Positions 50,705-58,956 of a stretch of 64,000 nt of DNA are shown here, one piece after another. How positions within the stretch are numbered: the stretch's first letter is position 1; each line of letters begins with the position of its first letter. Below the pieces are notes generated by a model. That model saw only the letters and a program-made list of their open reading frames with translations, was not told where the DNA came from and made no database searches. Position numbers and translations under genes: made by a program. Source of the stretch: Zeimonas sediminis (GTDB taxonomy: Bacteria; Pseudomonadota; Gammaproteobacteria; Burkholderiales; Burkholderiaceae_E); NCBI RefSeq assembly GCF_023721795.1, contig NZ_JAMQYE010000001.1:2639671-2703670 (forward strand). The letters run 5' to 3'.

Positions 50705-52435
50705 ATGTTCAGCCTGCACGGCACCGGGATAGGCGGCGGCATCGTCATCGGCCGCGCGCGCGTCGTCGAGTCGCGCCAGCGCGACGTGGTGCGCTACCGG
50801 GTCCAGCCGGCGCAGGCCTGGAGCGAGGTCGAGCGGCTCGAGGTCGCGATCGCGGTCGTGAAGTCCGAGCTCAGGGAGCTCGCCGAGCACCTGCCCGAGG
50901 ACGCGCCGGCCGAGGCCCGCGCGCTGCTCGACGTGCACGCGATGATCCTCGACGACCCGGCGCTGTCCGAGGCCGCGCGCGCCGCGATCCGCGAGCACCT
51001 GTGGAACGCCGAGTGGGCGATCTCGGCGCAGGCCGGCCACCTTGCCGCCCAGTTCGCCGAGCTCGAGGACGAGTACCTGAGCGAGCGCGGCCGCGACGTC
51101 GAGCAGGTCGCCGACCGGGTGATCCGCGCGCTGTCCGGCTCGCGGGCCCGCGGCATGCAGGCCTCGGAGCCGGCGATCTTCGTCGCCGAGGACATCGCGC
51201 CGGCCGACATGCTGTCGCTGCGCTCGGCGCTGGGCTTCGCGATCGACCTGGGCGGCGCGACCTCGCACATGGCGATCCTGGCGCGCAGCATGAACGTGCC
51301 GGCGGTGCTCGGGCTGGGCAGCGCCGGCCAGCTGATCCGGGACGACGACTGGCTGATCCTCGACGGCGACGCAGGCATCGTCGTCGTGGCGCCCGACGAG
51401 GCGGTGCTGGCCGAGTACCGCCACCGGCAGGCCGAGGGCCAGCTCGAGCGCGAGAGGCTGCGCCGGCTGATCCGGGTGCCCGCGGCCACGCTCGACGGCC
51501 AGCCGATACAGCTGCACGCGAACATCGAGCTGCCCGGCGAGGCCGCGCAGGCGCTGGAGGCGGGCGCCGAGGGCGTCGGCCTGTTCCGCTCCGAGTTCCT
51601 GTTCCTGAACCGGCGCGAGCTGCCCGGCGAGGACGAGCAGTACGAGGCCTACCGCGAGGCGGTGCTCGGCATGAAGGGCCGCCCGGTCACGATCCGCACG
51701 ATCGACGTGGGCGCCGACAAGGAGCTGCCGAGCGAGCATCCGGGCGCCGCGCCGAACCCGGCGCTGGGGCGCCGCGCGATCCGCTATTGCCTGGCGGCGC
51801 CGGCGGTGTTCCTCACGCAGCTGCGCGCGATCCTGCGCGCCTCGGTCCACGGGCCGGTGCGCCTGCTGATCCCGATGCTCGCGCACGGCCACGAGATCGA
51901 GCAGGCGCTGCAGCTGATCGACCAGGCGCGCGCGCAGCTCGCCGAGCGCGGCATTCCGTTCGACCGCGGCATGCAGGTCGGCGGCATGGTGGAGGTGCCG
52001 GCCGCCGCGCTGACCGCGGGCCTGTTCGTGCGCCGGCTCGACTTCCTGTCGATCGGCACCAACGACCTGATCCAGTACACGCTGGCGATCGACCGCGCCG
52101 ACCACGAGGTGGCGGCGCTGTACGACCCGTTCCACCCGGCGGTGCTCAGGCTGGTCGCGATGACGATCCGCGCCGGCCGCAAGGCGGGCAAGCCGGTGGC
52201 GGTCTGCGGCGAAATGGCCGGCGACTGGGCGGCCACGCGGCTGCTGCTAGGCATGGGGCTCACGCAGTTCTCGATGCACCAGGCGAGCCTGCTTCGCGTC
52301 AAGCAGGAGATCCTGCGGGCCGACGCGTCGAAGCTCGCGCCGAAGGTGTCGCGGCTGCTCGCCTCCGACGAGCCGGTGCGGGTGCGCTCGATGCTGGCCA
52401 AGCTGCGGTCCGACGCGCCCGCCGCAACGATTTGA
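50705..52435 (+). CDS. ptsI: PTS enzyme I (phosphoenolpyruvate-protein phosphotransferase)
   Basis: 576 residues, normal for PtsI and without the GAF domain of the nitrogen-PTS version PtsP. DLGGATSHMAILARSMNVPA contains the active His188. The PEP-binding barrel shows VGLFRSEFLFLNRRELPGED, TIDVGADKELP, LRAILRASVHGPVRLLIPML, SIGTNDLIQYTLAIDR and the VCGEMAGD Cys loop. Starts the phosphate relay to HPr and EIIA encoded upstream. The metX riboswitch follows within 40 bases of the stop. Confidence 0.95.
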   Translation: MFSLHGTGIGGGIVIGRARVVESRQRDVVRYRVQPAQAWSEVERLEVAIAVVKSELRELAEHLPEDAPAEARALLDVHAMILDDPALSEAARAAIREHLWNAEWAISAQAGHLAAQFAELEDEYLSERGRDVEQVADRVIRALSGSRARGMQASEPAIFVAEDIAPADMLSLRSALGFAIDLGGATSHMAILARSMNVPAVLGLGSAGQLIRDDDWLILDGDAGIVVVAPDEAVLAEYRHRQAEGQLERERLRRLIRVPAATLDGQPIQLHANIELPGEAAQALEAGAEGVGLFRSEFLFLNRRELPGEDEQYEAYREAVLGMKGRPVTIRTIDVGADKELPSEHPGAAPNPALGRRAIRYCLAAPAVFLTQLRAILRASVHGPVRLLIPMLAHGHEIEQALQLIDQARAQLAERGIPFDRGMQVGGMVEVPAAALTAGLFVRRLDFLSIGTNDLIQYTLAIDRADHEVAALYDPFHPAVLRLVAMTIRAGRKAGKPVAVCGEMAGDWAATRLLLGMGLTQFSMHQASLLRVKQEILRADASKLAPKVSRLLASDEPVRVRSMLAKLRSDAPAATI

Positions 52436-52471
52436 CATCGGCGCGCCCCGTCGGTAACTTCCCTTCCCCTG

Positions 52472-52524
52472 TCGCGCCGATTTGAGGACCAGCTTGCGGG
52501 CGCGTTAAAAATGCGGCTAAAGCG
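52472..52524 (+). ncRNA. SAM-II riboswitch aptamer upstream of metX
   Basis: Matches the SAM-II (SAM-alpha) pattern: stem P1 CGCGCC (52473-52478) with GGCGCG (52499-52504); loop GATTTGA after the 5' strand; AGCTTGC (52491-52497); the A-rich TTAAAAATGC; and GGCTAAAGC at the 3' end. GCTT (52492-52495) pairs with AAGC (52520-52523) to make the H-type pseudoknot. SAM-II elements sit before methionine genes, mainly in alphaproteobacteria. The position between ptsI and metX fits feedback by S-adenosylmethionine. Confidence 0.87.
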
Positions 52525-52543
52525 GCGGGGTCCGTTGCCCCGA

Positions 52544-52578
52544 AGCCCGATCCGCCTCGCAAGCCGGTCGGGCTTTTT
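52544..52578 (+). terminator. Intrinsic terminator in the metX leader, likely expression platform
   Basis: AGCCCGA (52544-52550) pairs with TCGGGCT (52568-52574) around a 17-base loop, followed by TTTTT (52574-52578). It lies 20 bases after the aptamer and 32 before the metX start. A GGGG/CCCC hairpin (52527-52541) sits between. Control would therefore be by premature termination rather than by hiding the metX ribosome-binding site, which is 70 bases further on. Confidence 0.8.
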
Positions 52579-52609
52579 CGTTTCTGGCTCGAGAAGGATT
52601 CCTTTCCCA

Positions 52610-53863
52610 ATGTCGGCACCCGGTTCGGTCGGTCAGGTCGCGCCCCGGCGCATGCGCTTCGACGCGCCGCTGGCGCTTCGAAGCGGCGCGGCCATCGCCG
52701 GCTACGAGCTCGTCTACGAGACCTACGGCGAGCTGAACGCCGATCGCTCCAACGCGGTGCTGATCTGCCACGCGCTGAACGCCTCGCACCACGTGGCCGG
52801 CACCTACGGCGACGATCCCAGGACGGCCGGCTGGTGGGACAACATGGTCGGTCCGGGCAAACCGGTGGACACGAACCGCTTCTTCGTCGTCGGCGTGAAC
52901 AACCTGGGCAGCTGCTTCGGCTCCACCGGACCGATGAGCACGAACCCGGCCACCGGCGAGCCCTACGGCCCGGACTTCCCAGTGGTCACCGTCGAGGACT
53001 GGGTGCACGCGCAGGCGCGGCTGGCCGACGAGCTGGGCATCGCGCGCTTTGCCGCGGTGATGGGCGGCAGCCTGGGCGGCATGCAGGCGCTGGCCTGGGC
53101 GATCCTGTACCCGGAGCGGATCGCGCACTGCGTGGCGATCGCCACCGCGCCCAAGCTGTCGGCGCAGAACATCGCCTTCAACGAAGTGGCGCGACGGGCG
53201 ATCATCACCGACCCCGACTTCCACGGCGGGCGCTTCTACGCGCACGGCGTGGTGCCGGCGCGCGGGCTGCAGGTCGCGCGGATGATCGGCCACATCACCT
53301 ACCTGTCCGACGACTCGATGGCCGAGAAGTTCGGCCGCGCGCTGCGCCCCTCGCCCGAGGCGCTGGCCGCGCAGCTGGCGGCCGACGGCGCGGCCGAGAC
53401 CGAGGCGCTGCCGCGCAGCGACTACCGCTTCACCTTCGACGTCGAGTTCGAGATCGAGTCCTACCTTCGCTACCAGGGCGAGAAGTTCTCGAAGTACTTC
53501 GACGCGAACACCTACCTGCTGATCACCCGCGCGCTCGACTACTTCGATCCGGCGCTGGCGCACGGCGGCGATCTGGCGGCCGCGCTGGCGCCGGCCACCG
53601 CCGACTTCCTGGTGGCCTCGTTCACCACCGACTGGCGCTTCGCGCCCGAGCGCAGCCGCGAGATCGTGCAGGCGCTGCTGGCCGCCCGCAAGCGCGTCAC
53701 CTACGCCGAGATCGACGCGCCGCACGGCCACGACGCCTTCCTGCTGGAAGACCCGCAGTACATGGCGGTGGTGGCGGCCTACTTCGACCGGATCCACGCG
53801 CGCAGCGCGGCGGGCGCCGGGGTCGCAGCTCCCGCGCCGCCGCAACAGGAGGCCGCGGCATGA
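52610..53863 (+). CDS. metX: Homoserine O-acyltransferase
   Basis: 417 residues, alpha/beta-hydrolase fold. [20 protein letters not shown] opens the core, [20 protein letters not shown] is the substrate loop, [15 protein letters not shown] the nucleophile elbow (Ser), and [12 protein letters not shown] the catalytic His region. Activates homoserine for methionine synthesis. MetX proteins of proteobacteria use either acetyl-CoA or succinyl-CoA, which I do not try to distinguish. AAGGA at 52594-52598 precedes the ATG at 52610; an in-frame extension upstream falls in the riboswitch and terminator. Overlaps metW by 4 bases. Confidence 0.95.
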   Translation: MSAPGSVGQVAPRRMRFDAPLALRSGAAIAGYELVYETYGELNADRSNAVLICHALNASHHVAGTYGDDPRTAGWWDNMVGPGKPVDTNRFFVVGVNNLGSCFGSTGPMSTNPATGEPYGPDFPVVTVEDWVHAQARLADELGIARFAAVMGGSLGGMQALAWAILYPERIAHCVAIATAPKLSAQNIAFNEVARRAIITDPDFHGGRFYAHGVVPARGLQVARMIGHITYLSDDSMAEKFGRALRPSPEALAAQLAADGAAETEALPRSDYRFTFDVEFEIESYLRYQGEKFSKYFDANTYLLITRALDYFDPALAHGGDLAAALAPATADFLVASFTTDWRFAPERSREIVQALLAARKRVTYAEIDAPHGHDAFLLEDPQYMAVVAAYFDRIHARSAAGAGVAAPAPPQQEAAA

Positions 53864-54546
53864 AGCCGGCATCGAGGATTCCGGGCGCGGCGCCGATCGC
53901 GCCGGCGCTTTCGGCCGCCTCGGCCGGACTCATTCCGTCGGGCGCCGGCCCGGTCGACCGTGCGCTGCGGCCCGACCTCGCGGTGATCGGCCGCTGGATC
54001 GCGCCCGGCTCGCGGGTGCTCGACCTGGGCTGCGGCGACGGCTCGCTGATGGCCTGGCTGCAGGCCTCGCGCGGCTGCACCGGCTACGGCGTGGAGATCG
54101 ACCACGAGGCGGTGCTGTCCTGCGTGCGCCGGGGCGTGGACGTGGTCCAGCGCGACATCGAGGCCGGGCTCGGCATGTTCGGCCACGACCAGTTCGACGT
54201 GGTGGTGCTGTCGATGGCGATCCAGGCCACGCACCAGACCGAGAAGGTGCTGCGCGAGATGAGCCAGGTCGGCAGCGAGGGCATCGTGTCCTTCCCCAAC
54301 TTCGGCCACTGGTACCACGCGTGGTCGATCCTGCGCGGCCGCATGCCGGTGTCTCGAGAGATGCCCTATGAGTGGTTCAACACGCCGAACCTGCACCTGG
54401 CCACGGTGCGCGACTTCGAGGACTTCCTGCGCCGGCTCGGGCTGGTGATCACCGGCCGCGCCTTCCTGGCCGACGGCCAGCCGGTGGGCTGGCTGCCGGC
54501 GCTGCGGGCCACGCAGGCGATCTACCGGTTCAGGCGCTCGCGCTGA
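53860..54546 (+). CDS. metW: Methionine biosynthesis protein MetW (methyltransferase-like)
   Basis: 228 residues. A 40-residue Ala/Pro/Ser-rich N-terminal tail, then [17 protein letters not shown] (AdoMet-binding loop), [40 protein letters not shown] and [20 protein letters not shown], all typical MetW. In proteobacteria MetW pairs with MetX and stimulates homoserine acylation. The start used gives the metX-metW ATGA overlap; the real tail might be shorter. Confidence 0.94.
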   Translation: MKPASRIPGAAPIAPALSAASAGLIPSGAGPVDRALRPDLAVIGRWIAPGSRVLDLGCGDGSLMAWLQASRGCTGYGVEIDHEAVLSCVRRGVDVVQRDIEAGLGMFGHDQFDVVVLSMAIQATHQTEKVLREMSQVGSEGIVSFPNFGHWYHAWSILRGRMPVSREMPYEWFNTPNLHLATVRDFEDFLRRLGLVITGRAFLADGQPVGWLPALRATQAIYRFRRSR

Positions 54547-54554
54547 GGGGCGCC

Positions 54555-55877
54555 TTGGCAGGGTCGACGCCAGGCGCGTACCGGGCGAGCCACGGCAGCG
54601 CTGCCGATCGGGGCGACGGCTTTGCGCCGACGATTGCCGCGGCGCTGGCCAGGCTCGACGCGGCCGATCCGGCCGCCTACGCGCGCACCCGCAACGCGCT
54701 CGACGGCGCGGTACTGCGCGTGTCGCCTTGGGTGACGCACGGCTTCGTCGACGTGCCCGACGCGATCGAGCGGATCGCCGCGCGCTCCACGCTGCGCGAC
54801 GACGACCGCCTGGTGTTCGAGTTCGCCTGGCGGGAGTTCTTCCACCATGTGTGGCGGCACCTCGGCGACGCGATCCTCGACGACCTCGGCCGGCCGGCAT
54901 GGCCGGGCCCGCGCGACGCGCGCGTGCCCGGCGACGTGCTGGCCGCCGCCACCGGCGTGCCGGCGATCGACCAGGCGGTGCGCGCGCTCTATCGCGACGG
55001 CTGGCTGCACAACCACGCGCGGATGTGGCTCGCCTCCTACCTGGTCCACCTGCGCAAGCTTCACTGGCGCGCCGGGGCTGACTGGATGTACGGCCTGCTG
55101 CTCGACGGCGACCTGGCCAGCAACCACCTGAGCTGGCAATGGGTGGCTGGCACCTTCTCGAGCAAGCCCTACCTTTTCGACGCGGCCAATGTCGAGCGCT
55201 GGGCGCCGCAGGCCTGGCACAGCCGCGGCACCTCGATCGACCGCGGCTACGACGCGCTGGAGCGTATCGCGCGCGATGGCGGCGACGTGGGGCCGGAGGC
55301 CGCGGCTGCGAGGCCGGCGCCGGCCGCGCCCGTTCCGCTGCGCGAGCGGCCTGCACCGGAACTGCTCGAAGGCTGGAGGCCCGCGGACCCGGCGGCGCTG
55401 CGCGCGGCCGGGGTCGAAACGGTCCGGCTGGTGCATCCCTGGGACCTGGGCGAAGAAGAAGGCCCGGGCGCTCGCGCCGAAGCGCCGGCCACCCCGGTGG
55501 CCTGGCTGCACCCCGGCTTCCATCGCGCTTTCCCGTGGTCGGACGCTCGCTGGCGCTTCGTGCTCGCGCGTCTCCGGCAGAAGTGCCCGATGCTGCACCA
55601 GGGCGACGCGTCGGCCTGGCGCGCCGCAGGCATCGCGCTGCACGGCCGTGAGACCCGCAATCCCGGCTATCGCGAGGCGACGGCCGGCTTCGCGAAGCTG
55701 TCGCCGGTGCCGCGCCGCTTCGAGGATCCGGCGGAGCTCTGCCGCTCCTTCTCGCGGTTCTGGAAGCGGGTGGGCCCGGCCGGCGGCGAACGGGGCCAGG
55801 GCAGCCGTGCCGGGGAGCCGCCGAGGATGAAAGCCCGCCGGGCAGCCGGCGACCGTTCAGCAGGAGATCGCGGATGA
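54555..55877 (+). CDS. Photolyase/cryptochrome-like FAD-binding protein without antenna domain
   Basis: About 440 residues. No in-frame ATG precedes the conserved part; TTG at 54555, 8 bases after the metW stop with GAGGGG close by, is the best start. The FAD-binding half of photolyases is clear: RVSPWVTHGFVDVPDAIERI, VFEFAWREFFHHVWRHLGDA, GWLHNHARMWLASYLVHLRK and DGDLASNHLSWQWVAGTFSS. The N-terminal alpha/beta antenna domain is missing, as in the group called short photolyase-like proteins. The last 150 residues form a different region (VAWLHPGFHRAFPWSDARWR) with no resemblance I can name. Light-dependent repair or sensing is a guess. Confidence 0.82.
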   Translation: MAGSTPGAYRASHGSAADRGDGFAPTIAAALARLDAADPAAYARTRNALDGAVLRVSPWVTHGFVDVPDAIERIAARSTLRDDDRLVFEFAWREFFHHVWRHLGDAILDDLGRPAWPGPRDARVPGDVLAAATGVPAIDQAVRALYRDGWLHNHARMWLASYLVHLRKLHWRAGADWMYGLLLDGDLASNHLSWQWVAGTFSSKPYLFDAANVERWAPQAWHSRGTSIDRGYDALERIARDGGDVGPEAAAARPAPAAPVPLRERPAPELLEGWRPADPAALRAAGVETVRLVHPWDLGEEEGPGARAEAPATPVAWLHPGFHRAFPWSDARWRFVLARLRQKCPMLHQGDASAWRAAGIALHGRETRNPGYREATAGFAKLSPVPRRFEDPAELCRSFSRFWKRVGPAGGERGQGSRAGEPPRMKARRAAGDRSAGDRG

Positions 55878-56329
55878 ACCTCGAACAGACCAACGACGCC
55901 CTTCGCACCTGGGCCTGGCGACTGGGGCTGGGCGGCCTCGCGCCCTTCGTGGCGCTCGCGCTGGCCAGCTGGCTGACCGGCGCCGACCTCGGTTCGCGGC
56001 TGGTGGCGGCGCAGCTCGGCTACGGCGCGGTGATCCTCAGCTTCATCGGCGCGCTGCACTGGGGCGCGGTGCTCGCAGCGCCCGCGGTCGCGCCGCGCGC
56101 CGCGACGATCGCGCTGGGCTGGAGCGTGGTGCCGGCACTGGTGGGCTGGGTCGCGCTGCTGGTGGGGCCGGGCTGGGGGCTGCAGTTGCTCACCGGCGCC
56201 TTCGTCGTCGCGCTGGCGGTCGACTGGATGCTGTACCGTCAGTACGAGTTCGCCGGCTGGTTCCTGGGGCTGCGGGCGCTGCTGACCGCGATCGTCTCGG
56301 TGTCGCTGCTGGCCACGCGGCAGCTGTAG
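55874..56329 (+). CDS. DUF3429 family membrane protein
   Basis: 151 residues with four to five hydrophobic helices. Conserved features: YGAVILSFIGALHWGAVLAA and LGWSVVPALVGWVALLVGPG, as in DUF3429 proteins, which often accompany photolyase-like genes. It overlaps the preceding gene by 4 bases (ATGA), so the two act together or at least share a message. Function unknown. Confidence 0.87.
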   Translation: MNLEQTNDALRTWAWRLGLGGLAPFVALALASWLTGADLGSRLVAAQLGYGAVILSFIGALHWGAVLAAPAVAPRAATIALGWSVVPALVGWVALLVGPGWGLQLLTGAFVVALAVDWMLYRQYEFAGWFLGLRALLTAIVSVSLLATRQL

Positions 56330-56367
56330 ACGCCTTACACCCGGCTCGCCTGGCGCGAACCGGTGGC

Positions 56368-57510
56368 TCAGCCGAGCGGATCGAGCCGCACCAGCTGGCC
56401 GTCGTCGGCATCGGTGAGCAGGTACAGCAGCCCGTCGGGCCCCTGCCGCACGTCGCGGATCCGCTGCGAGAAGTCGGTGAGCAGCCGCTCCTCGCGCGCG
56501 ACCCGCGCGCCGTCGAGCTCGAGCCGGGCCAGCATCCGGAACTTCAGCGAGCCGACGAACAGGTTGCCGCGCCAGCCCGGATAGCGGTCGCTGGTCAGGA
56601 AGGCCATGCCCGACGGCGCGATCGACGGCGTCCACTGCACGAGCGGCGGCTCGACGTCGGCGCGCTCGGTGCCCTCGCCGATCCGGAAGCCGGTCACGTA
56701 CTGCCGGCCGAAGGTGATCACCGGCCAGCCGTAGTTGGCGCCGGCCTTCTCCACGTTGACTTCGTCGCCGCCCTGCGGGCCGTGCTCATGCGTCCACAGC
56801 GCGCCGGTGTCCGGGTGCAGCGCCGCGCCCTGCACGTTGCGGTGCCCGTACGAGTGGATCTCGGGCAGCGCGCCGGCGCGGTTCACGAAGGGATTGTCCG
56901 GCGGCACGCTGCCGTCGGGACGGATGCGCAGGATCTTGCCGAAGTGGTTGTCCAGCGTCTGCGCGCGCTCGCTCTCCGACCAGCGATCGCCGGTGGTCAC
57001 GAACAGGTTGCCGTCGCGCGCGAACGCCAGCCGCGAGCCGAAGTGGTTGCCCCCCGACGTGGCGTGCTTCTGCGCGAAGATCACCGACACGTCGCGCAGC
57101 GACGCGCCGTCGGCCGACAGCGTGCCGCGGGCCACCGCGGTGCGCGCGCCGTCCTTCGTCGGCTGCGAGAAGGACAGGAACACGCTGCGGTCGGCGGCGA
57201 AGCCGGGGCCGAGGACCACGTCGAGCAGTCCGCCCTGGCCGCGTGCGGCGACTTCGGGCACGCCCTTCAGCGGATCGGACAGGCGGCCGTCCGGGAATAC
57301 CCGCCGGAGCCGGCCGGGGCGCTCGGTGACCAGCATCGTGGCGTCGGGCAGGAAGGCCAGCGACCAGGGGTGCTCCAGACCGGCGGCGATCTTCGCCGGG
57401 CGGATCGGCGCGGCCGACGCGACCTGGCTGCGCGCGACGGAAGGGATCGCCGCTGCGGTCAGCAGGGCAGGGGCGGACTGGATGAAACGGCGTCGGGCGG
57501 AAAGGGACAT
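56368..57510 (-). CDS. Soluble PQQ-dependent aldose sugar dehydrogenase (YliI/Asd family)
   Basis: 380 residues. The N-terminus has a twin-arginine-like SARRRFIQSAPALLTAAAIP, indicating export folded. The six-bladed propeller shows LEHPWSLAFLPDATMLVTER, GQGGLLDVVLGPGFAADRSV, GGNHFGSRLAFARDGNLFVT (PQQ-site His), SYGHRNVQGAALHPDTGALW, HEHGPQGGDEVNV and NYGWPVITFGRQYV. Oxidises aldoses at the periplasmic face with PQQ; no PQQ synthesis genes are in the window. Last gene of the minus-strand set from 60135, 69 bases after the enoyl-CoA hydratase. Confidence 0.92.
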   Translation of the reverse strand: MSLSARRRFIQSAPALLTAAAIPSVARSQVASAAPIRPAKIAAGLEHPWSLAFLPDATMLVTERPGRLRRVFPDGRLSDPLKGVPEVAARGQGGLLDVVLGPGFAADRSVFLSFSQPTKDGARTAVARGTLSADGASLRDVSVIFAQKHATSGGNHFGSRLAFARDGNLFVTTGDRWSESERAQTLDNHFGKILRIRPDGSVPPDNPFVNRAGALPEIHSYGHRNVQGAALHPDTGALWTHEHGPQGGDEVNVEKAGANYGWPVITFGRQYVTGFRIGEGTERADVEPPLVQWTPSIAPSGMAFLTSDRYPGWRGNLFVGSLKFRMLARLELDGARVAREERLLTDFSQRIRDVRQGPDGLLYLLTDADDGQLVRLDPLG

Positions 57511-57579
57511 GGCAGTGGAGCGCTCGAAGCGTCGAACCCGGGAAGGAAGCATTGTGCCGTCGTTCGCCGGGCAGGCGGA

Positions 57580-58383
57580 TTACGTCGAGCCGGCTGCCTT
57601 CTTCGCGGCCAGCATCGCCTCGAGTCGCCCGCGCAACTCCTCCGACTCCACGCTCGCCCGATAGTCGGCCTCGATCCGCTCCATCAGCCCGGCCGGGATG
57701 CCCGCGTGCGCCAGCTCGTGCATGTGCCGCTTCATCTGCGCGACCACGCGCGGCTCGTTGCGGCCGATCTGCTCGAGCAGCGCGTGAACGCGCGCGGCCA
57801 GCGCGTCGCGCTCGTGCATCTCGGTCAGGAAGCCGATGCGCAGCATCTCGTCGGACTCGATCGTGGACGCGGTCAGCATCAGCTTGGTTGCGGCGGGCAG
57901 GCCCAGCCGGCTCACGTAGCGGCGCAGGCCGCCCGGGTAGTAGTGCAGGCCGATCTTCGCGGCCGGCATGAACATCTTCAGGCCCGGCGTGCCCAGGCGC
58001 AGGTCGCAGCACAGCGACATGTCGGTGGCGCCGCCGTACACGCTGCCGTTGAGCTGCGCGATGGTCACGAAGGGCAGCGCCTCGAGCGCGTCGAGCATCC
58101 GTTCGAAGCGCGCGTCGAGCTCGTCGACCAGCGCCTGCAGCGTGTAGCCGGAGCTGAAGGTCTTTTCGCCGGCGCCGGTGATGACCAGCGCGCGCATCCC
58201 GGGGTCGGCGGCGAGTTCGGCGAACAGCGCGGACAGCGCGTCGACGTCGGCCGGATCGAGGCGGTTGTGCTCGGCGGGGCGGTTCAGCGTGAGCTTCACG
58301 AGGCCGCCGGCGCGCTGGATCAGCGGGGCGCCTTCGTGGGCGGCGAGGGGTACGGGCGCGACTGCGGCGAAAGGGTCGGTCAT
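57580..58383 (-). CDS. Enoyl-CoA hydratase/isomerase family protein
   Basis: 267 residues, crotonase fold. KLTLNRPAEHNRLDPADVDA, ALVITGAGEKTFSSGYTLQA (first oxyanion-hole loop) and AQLNGSVYGGATDMSLCCDL (second loop) are visible. The usual catalytic Glu pair of true hydratases is not obvious: the loop after GG reads ATDMSLCCD, so an isomerase or hydrolase activity is possible. Minus strand, 55 bases after the cupin gene and possibly co-transcribed with it. Confidence 0.85.
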   Translation of the reverse strand: MTDPFAAVAPVPLAAHEGAPLIQRAGGLVKLTLNRPAEHNRLDPADVDALSALFAELAADPGMRALVITGAGEKTFSSGYTLQALVDELDARFERMLDALEALPFVTIAQLNGSVYGGATDMSLCCDLRLGTPGLKMFMPAAKIGLHYYPGGLRRYVSRLGLPAATKLMLTASTIESDEMLRIGFLTEMHERDALAARVHALLEQIGRNEPRVVAQMKRHMHELAHAGIPAGLMERIEADYRASVESEELRGRLEAMLAAKKAAGST

Positions 58384-58438
58384 CGTGGAATCGGGTGCGG
58401 CAGCATGGGGCCGGCGAGAGCGCCGGGGTTCCTGCGAT

Positions 58439-58942
58439 TCAGGCGCGGATGAAGTCGGCCACCTCGGACACGGCCCTCAGCAGCGCCAGGTCCTCGGGCC
58501 CGGGCAGACGCGGCCGGTCGCGCTCCCGGTTGACCAGGCACAGGAAGCCGAGCGGCGCATCGTCGGCGGCGCGGAACTGGTGCCAGGTTTCGGGCGGCAC
58601 CGTGACCAGGTCGCGCTCGGCCACGTCGAACACGCGGTCGCCGACCAGGCAGCGGCCGCGGCCGCGCAGGATCATCACCGCGTGCGCGTGCTCGTGGCAC
58701 TCCAGCGTGGAGTGCCCGGCCGGCGCCACCTCGAAGTAGCGCCACTCGCAGTGCAGCTCGGGCAGCTGGAACAGCACCTGCCGGGTCACGTCGCGGAACG
58801 GGGCGCCGCCGTCTTCCTTGTAGCGCAGCAGCTCCACGCCTTCCCAGCGGCAGTCGGGCAGCGCGCGGCGCACCGGCGCGCCGTGCCCGGCGATCGCAGG
58901 GTCGTTCGCCGCGGGAGTGGGGTTCGGGTTCTTCATGTCCAT
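58439..58942 (-). CDS. Cupin-domain protein next to a RuBisCO-like protein
   Basis: 167 residues from ATG at 58942 (MDMKNPNPTP); an ATG two codons in is equally possible. A single cupin barrel: ECHEHAHAVMILRGRGRCL supplies the metal His ligands of motif 1, and VPPETWHQFRAADDAPLGFL motif 2. It begins 14 bases after the stop of the RuBisCO-like gene. In Rhodospirillum rubrum a cupin adjacent to a RuBisCO-like isomerase is 1-methylthioxylulose 5-phosphate sulfurylase, which yields methanethiol and deoxyxylulose phosphate; the same pairing here suggests, but does not prove, that role. Confidence 0.85.
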   Translation of the reverse strand: MDMKNPNPTPAANDPAIAGHGAPVRRALPDCRWEGVELLRYKEDGGAPFRDVTRQVLFQLPELHCEWRYFEVAPAGHSTLECHEHAHAVMILRGRGRCLVGDRVFDVAERDLVTVPPETWHQFRAADDAPLGFLCLVNRERDRPRLPGPEDLALLRAVSEVADFIRA

Positions 58943-58956
58943 CTTCGTGATCCGGT

